Shown one piece after another: positions 33,227 to 42,467 of a stretch of 64,000 nucleotides of DNA; position 1 is the first letter of the stretch, and the number at the start of each line of letters is the position of its first letter. The notes beneath the pieces were generated by a model. The model made no database searches. It was not told the DNA's origin and saw nothing but the letters and a program-made list of their open reading frames with translations. Position numbers and translations under genes: made by a program. Source of the stretch: Brenneria nigrifluens DSM 30175 = ATCC 13028 (GTDB lineage Bacteria > Pseudomonadota > Gammaproteobacteria > Enterobacterales > Enterobacteriaceae); NCBI RefSeq assembly GCF_005484965.1, contig NZ_CP034036.1, positions 3,782,001-3,846,000 of the forward strand, in the 5' to 3' direction.

Positions 33227-34717
33227 TCAGCGTCTATTTTTCTTCTGTAACACCAGAGCGACGGACTTTTTGGCGCCATGGGTCTGCAATAACCGATAAG
33301 CCTCAGCGACCTGTTGCATAAAAACGGGGTTGTCCGGCAAATCGTTGCCGAATACGTCGCGCAGGCTTAATAACGCCCGGACTCTGCCCTGCCCGTCCTC
33401 ACTCTGCGCCACCAGCTGCGCCAGTTTTTCCCGCAGCGGATCGCTGATGTCGATGGGTTGCCCCCGGTCGTCCACGCCGCCGACGTAACGCATCCACCCC
33501 GCCACCCCTAACGCCAGCAGATCGAAAGACTCGCCCCTGGCCAGATGGACGCGAATGGAATCCAGCATACGTTGCGGCAGCTTCAATGTTCCGTCCATGG
33601 CGATTTGCCAGGTGCGGTGTTTCAGCCCGGTATTGCGATAGCGCTCCAGCAAGGATTCGGCATAGGCCGCCAGATCGACATTCTCGACGTGCAGCGTAGT
33701 GGCCTGCTCATCCAGCATAAGCCGGCGCGCAGCCCGGACATAGTCGCTATCCTGCATACACTCATCAATATACTGATAGCCGGCCAGATAACCGAGGTAA
33801 GCCAGAAAGGAGTGGCTGCCGTTGAGCATGCGCAGCTTCATTTCTTCGTAAGGCAGGACGTCCGTCACCAGTTCGGCGCCAACCTTCTCCCATGCGGGAC
33901 GTCCGGCGACGAAATTATCTTCAATTACCCATTGTCTGAAGGGTTCGCAGGCGATCCCCACCGGATCCTGAATCCCGCCGATAACCTGCGCGATCTTCTC
34001 CAGCGTCTCCGGCGTAACGGCGGGAACAATCCTATCCACCATGGTGGAAGGAAAGCTGACATTGTCCGCTATCCACGTTGCCAGGGCGGCATCCTGCGCC
34101 TGCGCCAGTGCGAGAACCACATTGCGGGTGACGCTGCCGTTATTCGGCATATTGTCGCAGGACATCACCGTAAACGGCTTGAGGGATTTGTCCCGCCGTA
34201 GCCGCAGCGCTTCAACAATCGCGCCGGGCGCGGAGCGGGGTTGCCGCGGATGAGCCAGATCGTGCTGAATCAACGGGTGATTGGTATCAATGGATGCGGT
34301 TGACGGCAGGTAGCAATACCCTTTCTCCGTCACCGTCAGCGAGACAATGGCAATATCCGGCTGCGTCATCGCGGTCAGCACGCGGTCAATCCCGTCCGCT
34401 TCGCCATGAAGAGCCTGGCGCACCACCCCCACAATACGGCCATGCCAGTGGCTGCCGCTCATTTCGCACACCGAATAGAGTAAATCCTGCTGCCGCAGAT
34501 CGGCAATTTGCCGCTCGCCGCCGATCAGGTTAACTTCGCAATACCCCCAGTCGCTGCCGTGCCCGGCGGCCAACTGGTCGGCATAAACCGCCTGATGAGC
34601 CCGGTGGAAAGCGCCGAAACCAAGATGCACGATGCGGGTTTTCAGTAACTTGCGGTCATATTCAGGGATAATCGTTCCCTGGGACAGCCGGTGAAGATTG
34701 CTTGGTGAAAGATTCAT
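33227..34717 (-). CDS. ydfI: Mannitol-dehydrogenase-family sugar-acid oxidoreductase (YdfI-like)
   Basis: A 496-residue polyol/hexuronate dehydrogenase of the MtlD/UxuB family. The NAD-binding start IVHLGFGAFHRAHQAVYADQL, the central KLRMLNGSHSFLAYLGYLAG with the catalytic lysine region, and CDNMPNNGSVTRN are all family signatures. E. coli has ydfI adjacent to rspR(ydfH), which supports the assignment; it is annotated there as a putative D-mannonate (fructuronate) oxidoreductase. With RspA (mannonate dehydratase family) and RspB it would interconvert a sugar acid and keto sugar acid. Start at 34717 removes a poor 13-residue extension. Confidence 0.88.
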   Translation of the reverse strand: MNLSPSNLHRLSQGTIIPEYDRKLLKTRIVHLGFGAFHRAHQAVYADQLAAGHGSDWGYCEVNLIGGERQIADLRQQDLLYSVCEMSGSHWHGRIVGVVRQALHGEADGIDRVLTAMTQPDIAIVSLTVTEKGYCYLPSTASIDTNHPLIQHDLAHPRQPRSAPGAIVEALRLRRDKSLKPFTVMSCDNMPNNGSVTRNVVLALAQAQDAALATWIADNVSFPSTMVDRIVPAVTPETLEKIAQVIGGIQDPVGIACEPFRQWVIEDNFVAGRPAWEKVGAELVTDVLPYEEMKLRMLNGSHSFLAYLGYLAGYQYIDECMQDSDYVRAARRLMLDEQATTLHVENVDLAAYAESLLERYRNTGLKHRTWQIAMDGTLKLPQRMLDSIRVHLARGESFDLLALGVAGWMRYVGGVDDRGQPIDISDPLREKLAQLVAQSEDGQGRVRALLSLRDVFGNDLPDNPVFMQQVAEAYRLLQTHGAKKSVALVLQKKNRR

Positions 34718-34787
34718 CGCAAGAGTCTCATTTAATATTTTGCCGAATATTGCCAATAATCATTTAATTATCGGTACATAAAGACGT

Positions 34788-36158
34788 TTACGCCGCGTCT
34801 TCCAGCTCGTCCAAATCACGATCTTTTACTTCAGGCATGCAAATGGCCGAGAACAACCCTATCAGCGAATAGACGATGACCATCACCGCAATCGGCCACC
34901 ATGAGCCGGTGATATTGCAGAAAATACCGGCCAGGACGGGACCGAACCCAACGGCGACCAAACCGCCGGTCTCTTTGGAAATAGCCATTTGAGTGAAGCG
35001 ATTCCGCGCGCCGAAAATTTCCGCCATGGTGATATTTTCCAGAGCGAACAGGCCTAATACGGCGAAATTATGAATAACAATAATGCAGGTAATAATGATA
35101 TTAACGTCGGTATTTTTATCCACGATAATTGAGAGCATAGGATACGCCAACAAAATCGCCGAGATATTCAGAATGATATAAGGCGTACGGCGGCCAATTT
35201 TATCGGAGAGCCAGCCTAGTAACGGAATGGTGATAAAGCCGATAATAGAGCTGATCATCAGTGCGTCGGTGGGAATATATTTATCGAATAACAGCGTCTG
35301 TACCAAATATCCCGCCAGGAATGTCTGAATCAGCCCCGAATTACCGGCTTGCCCGAAGCGTAATCCGGTTGCCAGCCAGAAAGACTTGCTGTTAAACATT
35401 TCCAGTAGGGATTTCGGTTCATTTTGCACGCTAACGCTATTTGATAATGAATGATCTTCGGCAGCCTCGTTATTCACTTTTTCAAACACCGGACTCTCTT
35501 TCAGATTCAACCGCAGCCAGATGGCAAACAGCATCACCACGACGCTGGCCAGGAAAGGAATACGCCAGCCCCACGCCAATAACTCTTCTCTGTCGAGGGC
35601 AAAGAACATAACGGCCCATATCGCCGTCGCGCTGAGCGTCCCGCAGTTGGTGCCCATCGCCACCAGGGAGGAAATTATGCCGCGCTTACCTTTTGGCGCA
35701 TATTCGGCCAGCATCGTCCCGGCGCCGGATATCTCCGCGCCCGCGCCCAACCCCTGGACGATACGCAATGTCACCAGCAGGATCGGCGCAAAAATACCGA
35801 TCTGGGCGTAGGTGGGTAACACACCGATTAATGTCGTACAGATCCCCATCATGGTGATGGTAATAAACAGCACTTTCTTCCGGCCTACCGCATCCCCCAT
35901 TCTACCGAAGATAAAAGCGCCGACGATACGCGCCACATAGCCAGCGCCGTATGTTCCCATAGCCAGAATTAACGCCATGGCCGCCGACTGTTCAGGGAAA
36001 AATATTTCATGAAACACCAGCGCGGCGCCTAACGAGTACAACTGAAAATCCATAAATTCCAAAGCAGTGCCCAACCATCCGGATACGGCCGCTTTTACCA
36101 GGTCGGTCGTACTCCGCACAGGCTTATGCTGCCCGGTATCTATTTGTTTGTTGTTCAT
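34788..36158 (-). CDS. ydfJ: MFS metabolite:H+ symporter (YdfJ-like)
   Basis: A 456-residue, 12-segment transporter of the metabolite:H+ symporter branch (VKAAVSGWLGTALEFMDFQLYSLGAALVF; FIFGRMGDAVGRKKVLFITITMMG; GAGAEISGAGTMLAEYAPKGKRG). It lies between rspB and ydfI. In E. coli K-12 ydfJ beside ydfI is disrupted by the Qin prophage; here the transporter is intact. It most likely imports the sugar acid metabolised by RspA/RspB/YdfI (inference). Confidence 0.83.
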   Translation of the reverse strand: MNNKQIDTGQHKPVRSTTDLVKAAVSGWLGTALEFMDFQLYSLGAALVFHEIFFPEQSAAMALILAMGTYGAGYVARIVGAFIFGRMGDAVGRKKVLFITITMMGICTTLIGVLPTYAQIGIFAPILLVTLRIVQGLGAGAEISGAGTMLAEYAPKGKRGIISSLVAMGTNCGTLSATAIWAVMFFALDREELLAWGWRIPFLASVVVMLFAIWLRLNLKESPVFEKVNNEAAEDHSLSNSVSVQNEPKSLLEMFNSKSFWLATGLRFGQAGNSGLIQTFLAGYLVQTLLFDKYIPTDALMISSIIGFITIPLLGWLSDKIGRRTPYIILNISAILLAYPMLSIIVDKNTDVNIIITCIIVIHNFAVLGLFALENITMAEIFGARNRFTQMAISKETGGLVAVGFGPVLAGIFCNITGSWWPIAVMVIVYSLIGLFSAICMPEVKDRDLDELEDAA

Positions 36159-36373
36159 CTTTATACTCTCTACGGTTTGTAGTTATGCGCATAGCACAGC
36201 CGCACAATAACGTTAAATTGTGCGACAACTTGTCTAAGCCTTGGCAAATAAGGCTTAGGGCGATACAGAGGAAGATAATTGTTAGAATAAAATTGACGAT
36301 ATTTTATAGTTCAGTCGTTATCTCCAATTGAATAAATCATATTGCTGCCTGGCACAGACAGTTATTAACCTAA

Positions 36374-37393
36374 CTAACGGTCAAACTTCAGTAATACCTT
36401 GCAGCAGCTTTTTTTATCCTTTTCGAATATATCAATCGCTTCCACCACCTGTTGATAATCAAATCGGTGGGTGATTAATTTTAACGGATCGATCTTTTTC
36501 TTTTGCAGCCATTCAATAACCAGCGGAAATTTATTCGCATTAAGCCTTGAAGAGAAAATAGAGAGCTCTTTGCTGGTAATACCCTGTTGGGTTATCTGAC
36601 AGGGGTCGCTGGAAAAGCCCATAATCGCGATGCGCGCGGCGGGAGAGGCTATGGCTATCGCCTCTGATAAAATTGACGGATGGCAGGCCGCGTCAATAAT
36701 CAACGTTGGTTTGATTTTCAGCTTGTCCAATTCATCTTTTAATGACAGTGAAGCGTTATTAATCACTTTATCCGCCCCGCAACGCTGCGCCATAGCTAGA
36801 CGTTCGGGGATGCGATCGACGACAATAACCTCTTTTACCTGATAAACCCCTTTTAAAACCTGAACGGAGGTCAGCCCCATCGGCCCAGCGCCGTAAATCA
36901 GGGCAATATCCCTTTGCGTTGGCTTAACCTGGGCGGCGACATTGGCAGAAATGGTGAAAGGCTCTACCATTACCGCAAATTCATCCGCTATATCATCCGG
37001 AATAGGGTACGCATTTTTATCCGGCACCACACTGTACTCGCTAAACCCGCCATCGCGATGCACGCCCAGCACCACTAAAGACGTACAGACGTTTGGTTTA
37101 CCGACGGAACAAGGGTAACAGCGTCCGCAGCTGACCACGGGATCAACAGACACTCTTTCACCGATACGCGAGGTATCCACGCCTTCGCCGACGGCGTCAA
37201 TGACGCCAAAAAACTCATGACCGATTACCCGCGGGTATTTGGCGAAAGGATTGTGACCGCGATAAATATGGCTATCCGAACCGCAAATTCCGGCCAACGC
37301 CACCTTGACCCTGACATCGCCTTTGGCCGGTCGAGGCACGTCTCGTTGCTCGATCGCCAACTCATTCGGCTGTTTTATCACCACGCTTTTCAT
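36374..37393 (-). CDS. rspB: RspB, zinc-dependent alcohol dehydrogenase
   Basis: A 339-residue medium-chain dehydrogenase. Catalytic zinc ligands are in GICGSDSHIYRGHNPFAKYPRVIGHEF; the structural zinc cluster is CGRCYPCSVGKPNVC; the nucleotide fold is ALIYGAGPMGLTSVQVLKG. Identity to E. coli RspB is strong along its length (MKSVVIKQPNELAI...). It oxidises a polyol or sugar-acid hydroxyl with NAD(P). It begins 11 bp after rspA and is probably co-translated. A 215-bp gap follows before ydfJ. Confidence 0.93.
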   Translation of the reverse strand: MKSVVIKQPNELAIEQRDVPRPAKGDVRVKVALAGICGSDSHIYRGHNPFAKYPRVIGHEFFGVIDAVGEGVDTSRIGERVSVDPVVSCGRCYPCSVGKPNVCTSLVVLGVHRDGGFSEYSVVPDKNAYPIPDDIADEFAVMVEPFTISANVAAQVKPTQRDIALIYGAGPMGLTSVQVLKGVYQVKEVIVVDRIPERLAMAQRCGADKVINNASLSLKDELDKLKIKPTLIIDAACHPSILSEAIAIASPAARIAIMGFSSDPCQITQQGITSKELSIFSSRLNANKFPLVIEWLQKKKIDPLKLITHRFDYQQVVEAIDIFEKDKKSCCKVLLKFDR

Positions 37394-37404
37394 AACAGGT
37401 TCCT

Positions 37405-38619
37405 TTACCAATTCCACAGTGTGCCGTCTTCCAGGCGCGCGACCGGCAGATAGGCGGGTTCATAGGGGTATTTGGCGGCCAGCTTTTCATCAAACTCGAT
37501 GCCCAGTCCCGGTTTATCGCCGGGGTGCATATAACCCTTGTCAAACACCCAGCTATGGGGGAACACTTCCAGCATCTGTTCGGAATAGCCCATATATTCC
37601 TGTACGCCGAAGTTGGGTACCCAGAGATCGAAATGCAGCGCCGCCGCCATGCAAATCGGCGACAGATCGGACGGGCCGTGCGAGCCGGTGCGCACCTGAT
37701 ATAAAGAGGCAAAGTCGGCAATCCGCCGCATACCGGTAATGCCGCCCGTATGAGTAATCGTGGTGCGGATATAGTCGATTAGCTGCTCTTCAATCAGCTG
37801 CTTGCAGTCCCAAATGCTGTTAAAGACTTCCCCGACGGCAATCGGCGTAACCGTATGCTGCCGAATCAGGCGGAAACACTCCTGGTTTTCCGCCGGGGTG
37901 GGATCTTCCATCCAGAACAGGCGGTAATCTTCGATGCTCTTGCCGAAGCGCGCGGCTTCTATCGGCGTCAGGCGGTGATGCATGTCGTGCAGCAGATGTT
38001 CCGCGAAGCCAAATTTGTCACGCACCGCCGCAAACAGTTTCGGGGTGAAATCGAGATATTTTTCCGTCGACCACAGTTGCTCTTCCGGCCAGTCGCCCTT
38101 GGTTGCCGGCTCATAGGCCAGGCCTTTGCCTTTCGCCATCCCGTAGGTGGTTTCCATACCGGGCACGCCGCACTGCACGCGAATCGCTTTAAATCCCATA
38201 TCGCGGTGTTTGGCGTAATCATCCAGCACTTCATCGATGGTGCGGCCGGTGGTATGGCAATAAACCATCACGCCGGTGCGCGATGCGCCGCCCAGCAGTT
38301 GATAAAGCGGCATATTGGCCGCTTTGCCTTTGATATCCCATAGCGCCATATCCACGGCTGAAATGGCCGACATGGTCACCGGACCGCGACGCCAATAGGC
38401 GCCTTTATAAAAATACTGCCAGATATCTTCAATCTGTTGCGCATCACGCCCAATCAATTGCGGGCAAATATGATCCTGTAGATAAGAAGCGACCGACAGT
38501 TCACGACCGTTAAGCGTCGCATCGCCGATACCGGTCACTCCGCTGTCCGTGGTGATTTTCAAGGTGACGAAGTTACGCCCCGGGCAAGTCACAAATACTT
38601 CTGCGCTGACAATTTTCAC
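37405..38619 (-). CDS. rspA: RspA, mannonate dehydratase-family enolase
   Basis: A 404-residue enolase-superfamily protein of the mannonate dehydratase (ManD/RspA) group. Metal-binding and catalytic segments are visible: AEHLLHDMHHRLTPIEAARF, WMEDPTPAENQECFRLIRQHTVTPIAVGEVF and GSHGPSDLSPICMAAALHFDLWVPNFGVQEY. RspA-type members dehydrate D-mannonate or D-gluconate, often slowly. First gene of the leftward rspA-rspB-ydfJ-ydfI-rspR cluster. The gene has been linked to starvation sensing in E. coli, a role that remains uncertain. Confidence 0.93.
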   Translation of the reverse strand: MKIVSAEVFVTCPGRNFVTLKITTDSGVTGIGDATLNGRELSVASYLQDHICPQLIGRDAQQIEDIWQYFYKGAYWRRGPVTMSAISAVDMALWDIKGKAANMPLYQLLGGASRTGVMVYCHTTGRTIDEVLDDYAKHRDMGFKAIRVQCGVPGMETTYGMAKGKGLAYEPATKGDWPEEQLWSTEKYLDFTPKLFAAVRDKFGFAEHLLHDMHHRLTPIEAARFGKSIEDYRLFWMEDPTPAENQECFRLIRQHTVTPIAVGEVFNSIWDCKQLIEEQLIDYIRTTITHTGGITGMRRIADFASLYQVRTGSHGPSDLSPICMAAALHFDLWVPNFGVQEYMGYSEQMLEVFPHSWVFDKGYMHPGDKPGLGIEFDEKLAAKYPYEPAYLPVARLEDGTLWNW

Positions 38620-39418
38620 TTTACCTATCCTTCTCTACTGGTGATCGCTAACGCCCTCTACACCAACTACCATACAAGTATATAAAGAGAGATACATTGA
38701 GTCACTTCACACTTATGTCATCGGGTTCAATGAATGGCGGACGATGGCGATGTCATATCCCACCGGGCTTTTGGCGACGGAAGAACAATCCGTTTTCCGA
38801 TAAACACCTGAAACCCTGATGGCGAATTAACATTTTTGCAATATTACGATCGGCGTTAGCGCTTTTACGGCGCTTACGGTTTTTAACGGGATAAATCAAT
38901 TTCCGATCACGTCTCGATTGACTGAAATAAATGCTTACCAGATCACAAATCAATTACCTCATTGGGGGTCGCATTAACAAATGCCAATACAACGACAAAT
39001 CATTTGCCAAAAGCGATTCATTATGTTGCAGATTATTCAGCCCCTATAGAATTGAACAGCCAAGTGACTTATCTAAATAACAGCTCCTTATAATAGATTG
39101 AGATGAGTTTTATATAGATATACAAAGAAATAAATGTGACTAAGAGCACAACTATACCCTTGGCCCTATGGTCAAATAAAAACAATAAAAAGAATATGGA
39201 TACGGGTAAGTAAGCTATCGGAACCGGAATATTTTAAGTCAAAAATTTACCTCTGATGCCAAATCGGTACCACTTTCCCCATAGGTTTTTTGTTGCATGG
39301 CGTAGGATTATCTCGTTTACCGTCATGATGACGCGAATCCGCCAAAAGCCTATCACGACGATTTTTGATATCGGTACCGCTTTCAGAAAGGCTGCAGTTT
39401 CAATGTGAAGGTTATGTT
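38620..39418. other. Long divergent intergenic region between rspA and nrfC
   Basis: About 800 bp of A+T-rich DNA between the divergent rspA and nrfC starts. No convincing gene is seen; a 66-codon basic frame on the minus strand at 38753-38953 is discounted. The interval must contain both promoters. A TTGATATCGGTACC half-site near 39364 faintly resembles an FNR half-site, but no full palindrome is present. Confidence 0.45.
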
Positions 39419-40123
39419 ATGGAAGAATTCTCTCGTCGTCGTTTTATCGCTTACATGGGAAGCGCTATTGTTGTAACCGGGAATTCCAGCCTGGCGCTGG
39501 CGCAAACTACGGATGAACCCGCGAAAACCGCCAAATCCACCGCCGTCAAATATGGTCTGCTGCACAATGAGCAACGCTGCATTGGCTGCAATGCCTGCAT
39601 CGGCGCCTGTAAAACCACCAACAGCGTGCCGGACGGCGTGACCCGGCTGGAAATACTTAAAACCGTCGATCTCCCGGCCGAGGGGAAGACCCGGGCATTC
39701 AAGCAATATTTCCGCAAATCCTGTCAGCACTGCGAAAACCCGCCTTGCGTCTCCGTATGTCCGACCGGAGCCTCATTTAAAGATGCGTTAACCGGAATCG
39801 TCGACGTCAATGATAAACGCTGCGTCGGCTGCCGCTACTGCATCGCCGCCTGTCCGTATCATGTGCGTTTCATTAATCCGGTCAGCAAAACGGCGGACAA
39901 ATGCAACTTTTGCCGGGAAACCAATCTGGCCGCGGGGAAACAGCCCGCCTGCGTTGAAATATGCCCGACCAAAGCCCTGGTGTTCGGCGATCTGAACGAT
40001 CCCGATAGCGATATCTCGAAAATGATCAAGAGTAATTCAACCTATCGGTCAAAAGTTTATCTTGGCACCGAACCACAACTTTATCGCGTACCGGGCAGAC
40101 GGGGAGAAATAGACAATGCTTAA
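39419..40123 (+). CDS. nrfC: NrfC-like 4Fe-4S ferredoxin-type protein
   Basis: A 234-residue periplasmic iron-sulfur protein with a Tat-type leader (SRRRFIAYMGSAIVVTG ... ALA). Four 4Fe-4S clusters are indicated by CIGCNACIGACK, CQHCENPPCVSVCP, CVGCRYCIAACP and CNFC...CVEICP. The sequence follows E. coli NrfC closely, including FRKSCQHC and KTADKC. It transfers electrons from NrfD/quinol to a partner reductase. No nrfA/nrfB cytochrome gene is present nearby. It overlaps nrfD by 8 bp. Confidence 0.88.
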   Translation: MEEFSRRRFIAYMGSAIVVTGNSSLALAQTTDEPAKTAKSTAVKYGLLHNEQRCIGCNACIGACKTTNSVPDGVTRLEILKTVDLPAEGKTRAFKQYFRKSCQHCENPPCVSVCPTGASFKDALTGIVDVNDKRCVGCRYCIAACPYHVRFINPVSKTADKCNFCRETNLAAGKQPACVEICPTKALVFGDLNDPDSDISKMIKSNSTYRSKVYLGTEPQLYRVPGRRGEIDNA

Positions 40124-41075
40124 CGCCTTCCATTTCGACACCCTGGTATGGGACTGGCCCATCGCCATTTATCTGTTGCTGGTGGGCATCTCCGCGGGAA
40201 TGGTGTCGCTGTCGATTTTGATTAAATACTATGCGCCCGCCGAATATAACGGCGGCAACAACGTTATAAAGTCGACGGCGATCGTCGCCCCGCTGGCCGT
40301 TATTATCGGTCTGCTGATTCTGATTTTTCACCTCACCCGTCCTCTGACATTCTGGTATCTGATGGTGTTCTACAGCCCTACCTCCATTATGTCGCTCGGG
40401 GTAATGTTATTTCAGGTCTATTTTGTGGTCATCGCCTTGTGGATTATCAACCTCTACCGCGAGCCTTTACTCCGCCTGATTGAAAGCAAAATCCGTCGTC
40501 CGGCGCTCACCGCGCTGGCGCAAAAAATCACCGGCGTGATTGCCGGTAAAGCCGGGCTGATTGAAAAAACGCTGCTGGTGCTGGCCGTGCTGCTCGGCTG
40601 CTATACCGGTTTCCTACTCTCCGCGCTGAAATCGTTCCCGCTGTTAAACAACCCGGTGTTACCGGTATTGTTCTTGGCGTCCGGCACCACCTCCGGCATT
40701 GCGGTTGCGATGCTGGCCAACGCCATCAGCCGTAGCGCCTCCGGTAATACCGCCACCATGCACTTTATTCATAAAATAGAGAATCCGGTTATCTATGCCG
40801 AAGTGTTTCTGCTGTTCGCCTTCTTTGTCGGCCTGTTTCTGGGCGGCGGGCAAAAAACGGTGGCGGCGCATACCGCGCTTACCGGCTTCTGGGGCGGCGT
40901 GTTCTGGATCGGCATCATCGGGCTGGGGATTGCCGTTCCGTTAATCGCCAGCTTTATGCGTAAAAAGCGGGAACCAGGCAGAGGCAGTCTCGCGGCGATG
41001 GCGGCGTTAAGCCTGCTGGGCGTTTTCCTGCTGCGCATGTTCGTGCTCTATGCCGGACAAATGACGGTGGCCTAA
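40116..41075 (+). CDS. nrfD: NrfD-like quinol-oxidising membrane subunit
   Basis: A 319-residue polytopic protein of the NrfD/PsrC family: FHFDTLVWDWPIAIYLLLVGISAGMVSLSILIK, VLAVLLGCYTGFLLSALKSFPLLNN and VFLLRMFVLYAGQMTVA match E. coli NrfD. About eight to nine membrane helices. It takes electrons from the quinol pool and passes them to NrfC. The final acceptor protein is absent here. The MFS gene follows after 4 bp. Confidence 0.88.
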   Translation: MLNAFHFDTLVWDWPIAIYLLLVGISAGMVSLSILIKYYAPAEYNGGNNVIKSTAIVAPLAVIIGLLILIFHLTRPLTFWYLMVFYSPTSIMSLGVMLFQVYFVVIALWIINLYREPLLRLIESKIRRPALTALAQKITGVIAGKAGLIEKTLLVLAVLLGCYTGFLLSALKSFPLLNNPVLPVLFLASGTTSGIAVAMLANAISRSASGNTATMHFIHKIENPVIYAEVFLLFAFFVGLFLGGGQKTVAAHTALTGFWGGVFWIGIIGLGIAVPLIASFMRKKREPGRGSLAAMAALSLLGVFLLRMFVLYAGQMTVA

Positions 41076-41079
41076 GCCG

Positions 41080-42456
41080 ATGAATACGCCATGGGTCCTA
41101 TTCTGGATTGCATCCATCACTTTTTTTATGCAATCCCTGGATACCACCATGCTGTATATCGCCATTCCGGCCATCGCCGACTCCCTGCATCAACCGGTGC
41201 TGCGTATGGAAATGATCGTAATTTCCTACGTCATCACCGTGGTGGCTTTCACTCCGGTCAATGGCTGGCTGTCTGAGCATTTAGGCGAAAAGAAAACCTA
41301 TCTGCTGGCTATCGGCATATTTATGCTGGGGTCGCTGTTGTGCGTAACGGCGCATTCCATTATCAGCCTGAGCGTCTTTCGTTTTATTCAGGGAATCGGC
41401 GGCGCGCTGATGCTGCCGATCATCAGAACCGTGATATTAAGAACCACGCCGCAGGCCATGAAACTGATATTTCTCAACCGGATTACCCTGCTCGGTTTAT
41501 TGGGCACCATGATTGGTCCGGTATTAGGCAGTTTTCTGGTTAATCTGTTTTCATGGCGGATTATTTTTATAGCCAATATCCCGCTGTCTTTTATCTGTCT
41601 TTTTTTGGCGAAAAATCATATTCCCGACGAAGCGGTCGGCGTGGAGCGCCAGGCCGATCCTTACGGGCTGGTATTGCTGGTATTAATGCTGTTTCTGGCC
41701 GCATTCACGCTCACGGCCATGCCTAAAAATATTATTCCCACACCTGTCGCCATCTTGCTCTGCTTATCCGGAACCGGTTTGGCGTTTCTTTATTTCAAAA
41801 GGGATATCACCAAAAGAGAGACGTTATTTCCCTCGTCGCTATTTGAAATAAAAACCTTCTCCATCGGTATCTTTGGCGGAATTTTAACCCGGGTGCTACT
41901 GTCGTCCACGCCCGTGGTGCTCTCATTGATGTTGCAAACGACGTTGGACTGCAAACCGGTGGAAACCAGCACGATCCTGCTGCTTTTTTCTAGCGGCGCG
42001 CTGCTGTCAAAAGTGCTTTTCGAGCCAATGATTAAACGCGCCGGCTACCGCAGGCTGCTAATGACGACCACCGCGTTTACCTCGCTATTTATTCTTGCCA
42101 TGAGTTTTGCGGTACAGGAAAAATCAATGATGCAGATCGGCATCATCGCCACTATTCTGGGAATATTGATCTCAACGCTGCATTCCGCAGAAAATACCCT
42201 GGCGTTCAGCAACCTGAGCAATTCAACGTATAATAGCGGCAATAACCTGCTGACCATGGCGCAATTAATCTCGGTGATGGTCAGTATGACGCTCACCTTT
42301 CCGGTATTACGCTTTCTGTCTCAATTTGAAACGATCTTTAACGTAAGTAGCTTTAGCCTCTTATTTTTATTGCTTGGCATTGGATTACCGATTTGCTGTC
42401 TGGTATTCAAGCATCTGAATGAAGACGACGGCCATCATTTTATTCACGGCAGATAA
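41080..42456 (+). CDS. DHA2-type MFS transporter coupled to nrfCD
   Basis: A 458-residue major facilitator with about 12-14 hydrophobic segments and the DHA2 signature FFMQSLDTTMLYIAIPAIADSL, followed by NGWLSEHLGEKKTYLLAIG (motif A) and GGALMLPIIRTVIL. Related to MdtD-type exporters of unknown substrate. Its start lies 4 bp after nrfD, so it is in the same operon, an uncommon pairing. It may export a product of, or supply a substrate to, the NrfCD-linked respiratory step (speculative). Confidence 0.82.
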   Translation: MNTPWVLFWIASITFFMQSLDTTMLYIAIPAIADSLHQPVLRMEMIVISYVITVVAFTPVNGWLSEHLGEKKTYLLAIGIFMLGSLLCVTAHSIISLSVFRFIQGIGGALMLPIIRTVILRTTPQAMKLIFLNRITLLGLLGTMIGPVLGSFLVNLFSWRIIFIANIPLSFICLFLAKNHIPDEAVGVERQADPYGLVLLVLMLFLAAFTLTAMPKNIIPTPVAILLCLSGTGLAFLYFKRDITKRETLFPSSLFEIKTFSIGIFGGILTRVLLSSTPVVLSLMLQTTLDCKPVETSTILLLFSSGALLSKVLFEPMIKRAGYRRLLMTTTAFTSLFILAMSFAVQEKSMMQIGIIATILGILISTLHSAENTLAFSNLSNSTYNSGNNLLTMAQLISVMVSMTLTFPVLRFLSQFETIFNVSSFSLLFLLLGIGLPICCLVFKHLNEDDGHHFIHGR

Positions 42457-42467
42457 CCATTAACGGT

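Noticed and set aside
33047..33250. 67-codon frame between rspR and ydfI
   Set aside because: Overlaps the ydfI 3' end region, has no ribosome site and is not protein-like.
38753..38953. 66-codon minus-strand frame in the rspA-nrfC gap
   Set aside because: Basic low-complexity product without a ribosome site or recognised motif; treated as intergenic.
39360..39385. FNR site before nrfC (TTGATATCGGTACC)
   Set aside because: Only one half-site matches TTGAT-n4-ATCAA, so it was not called.
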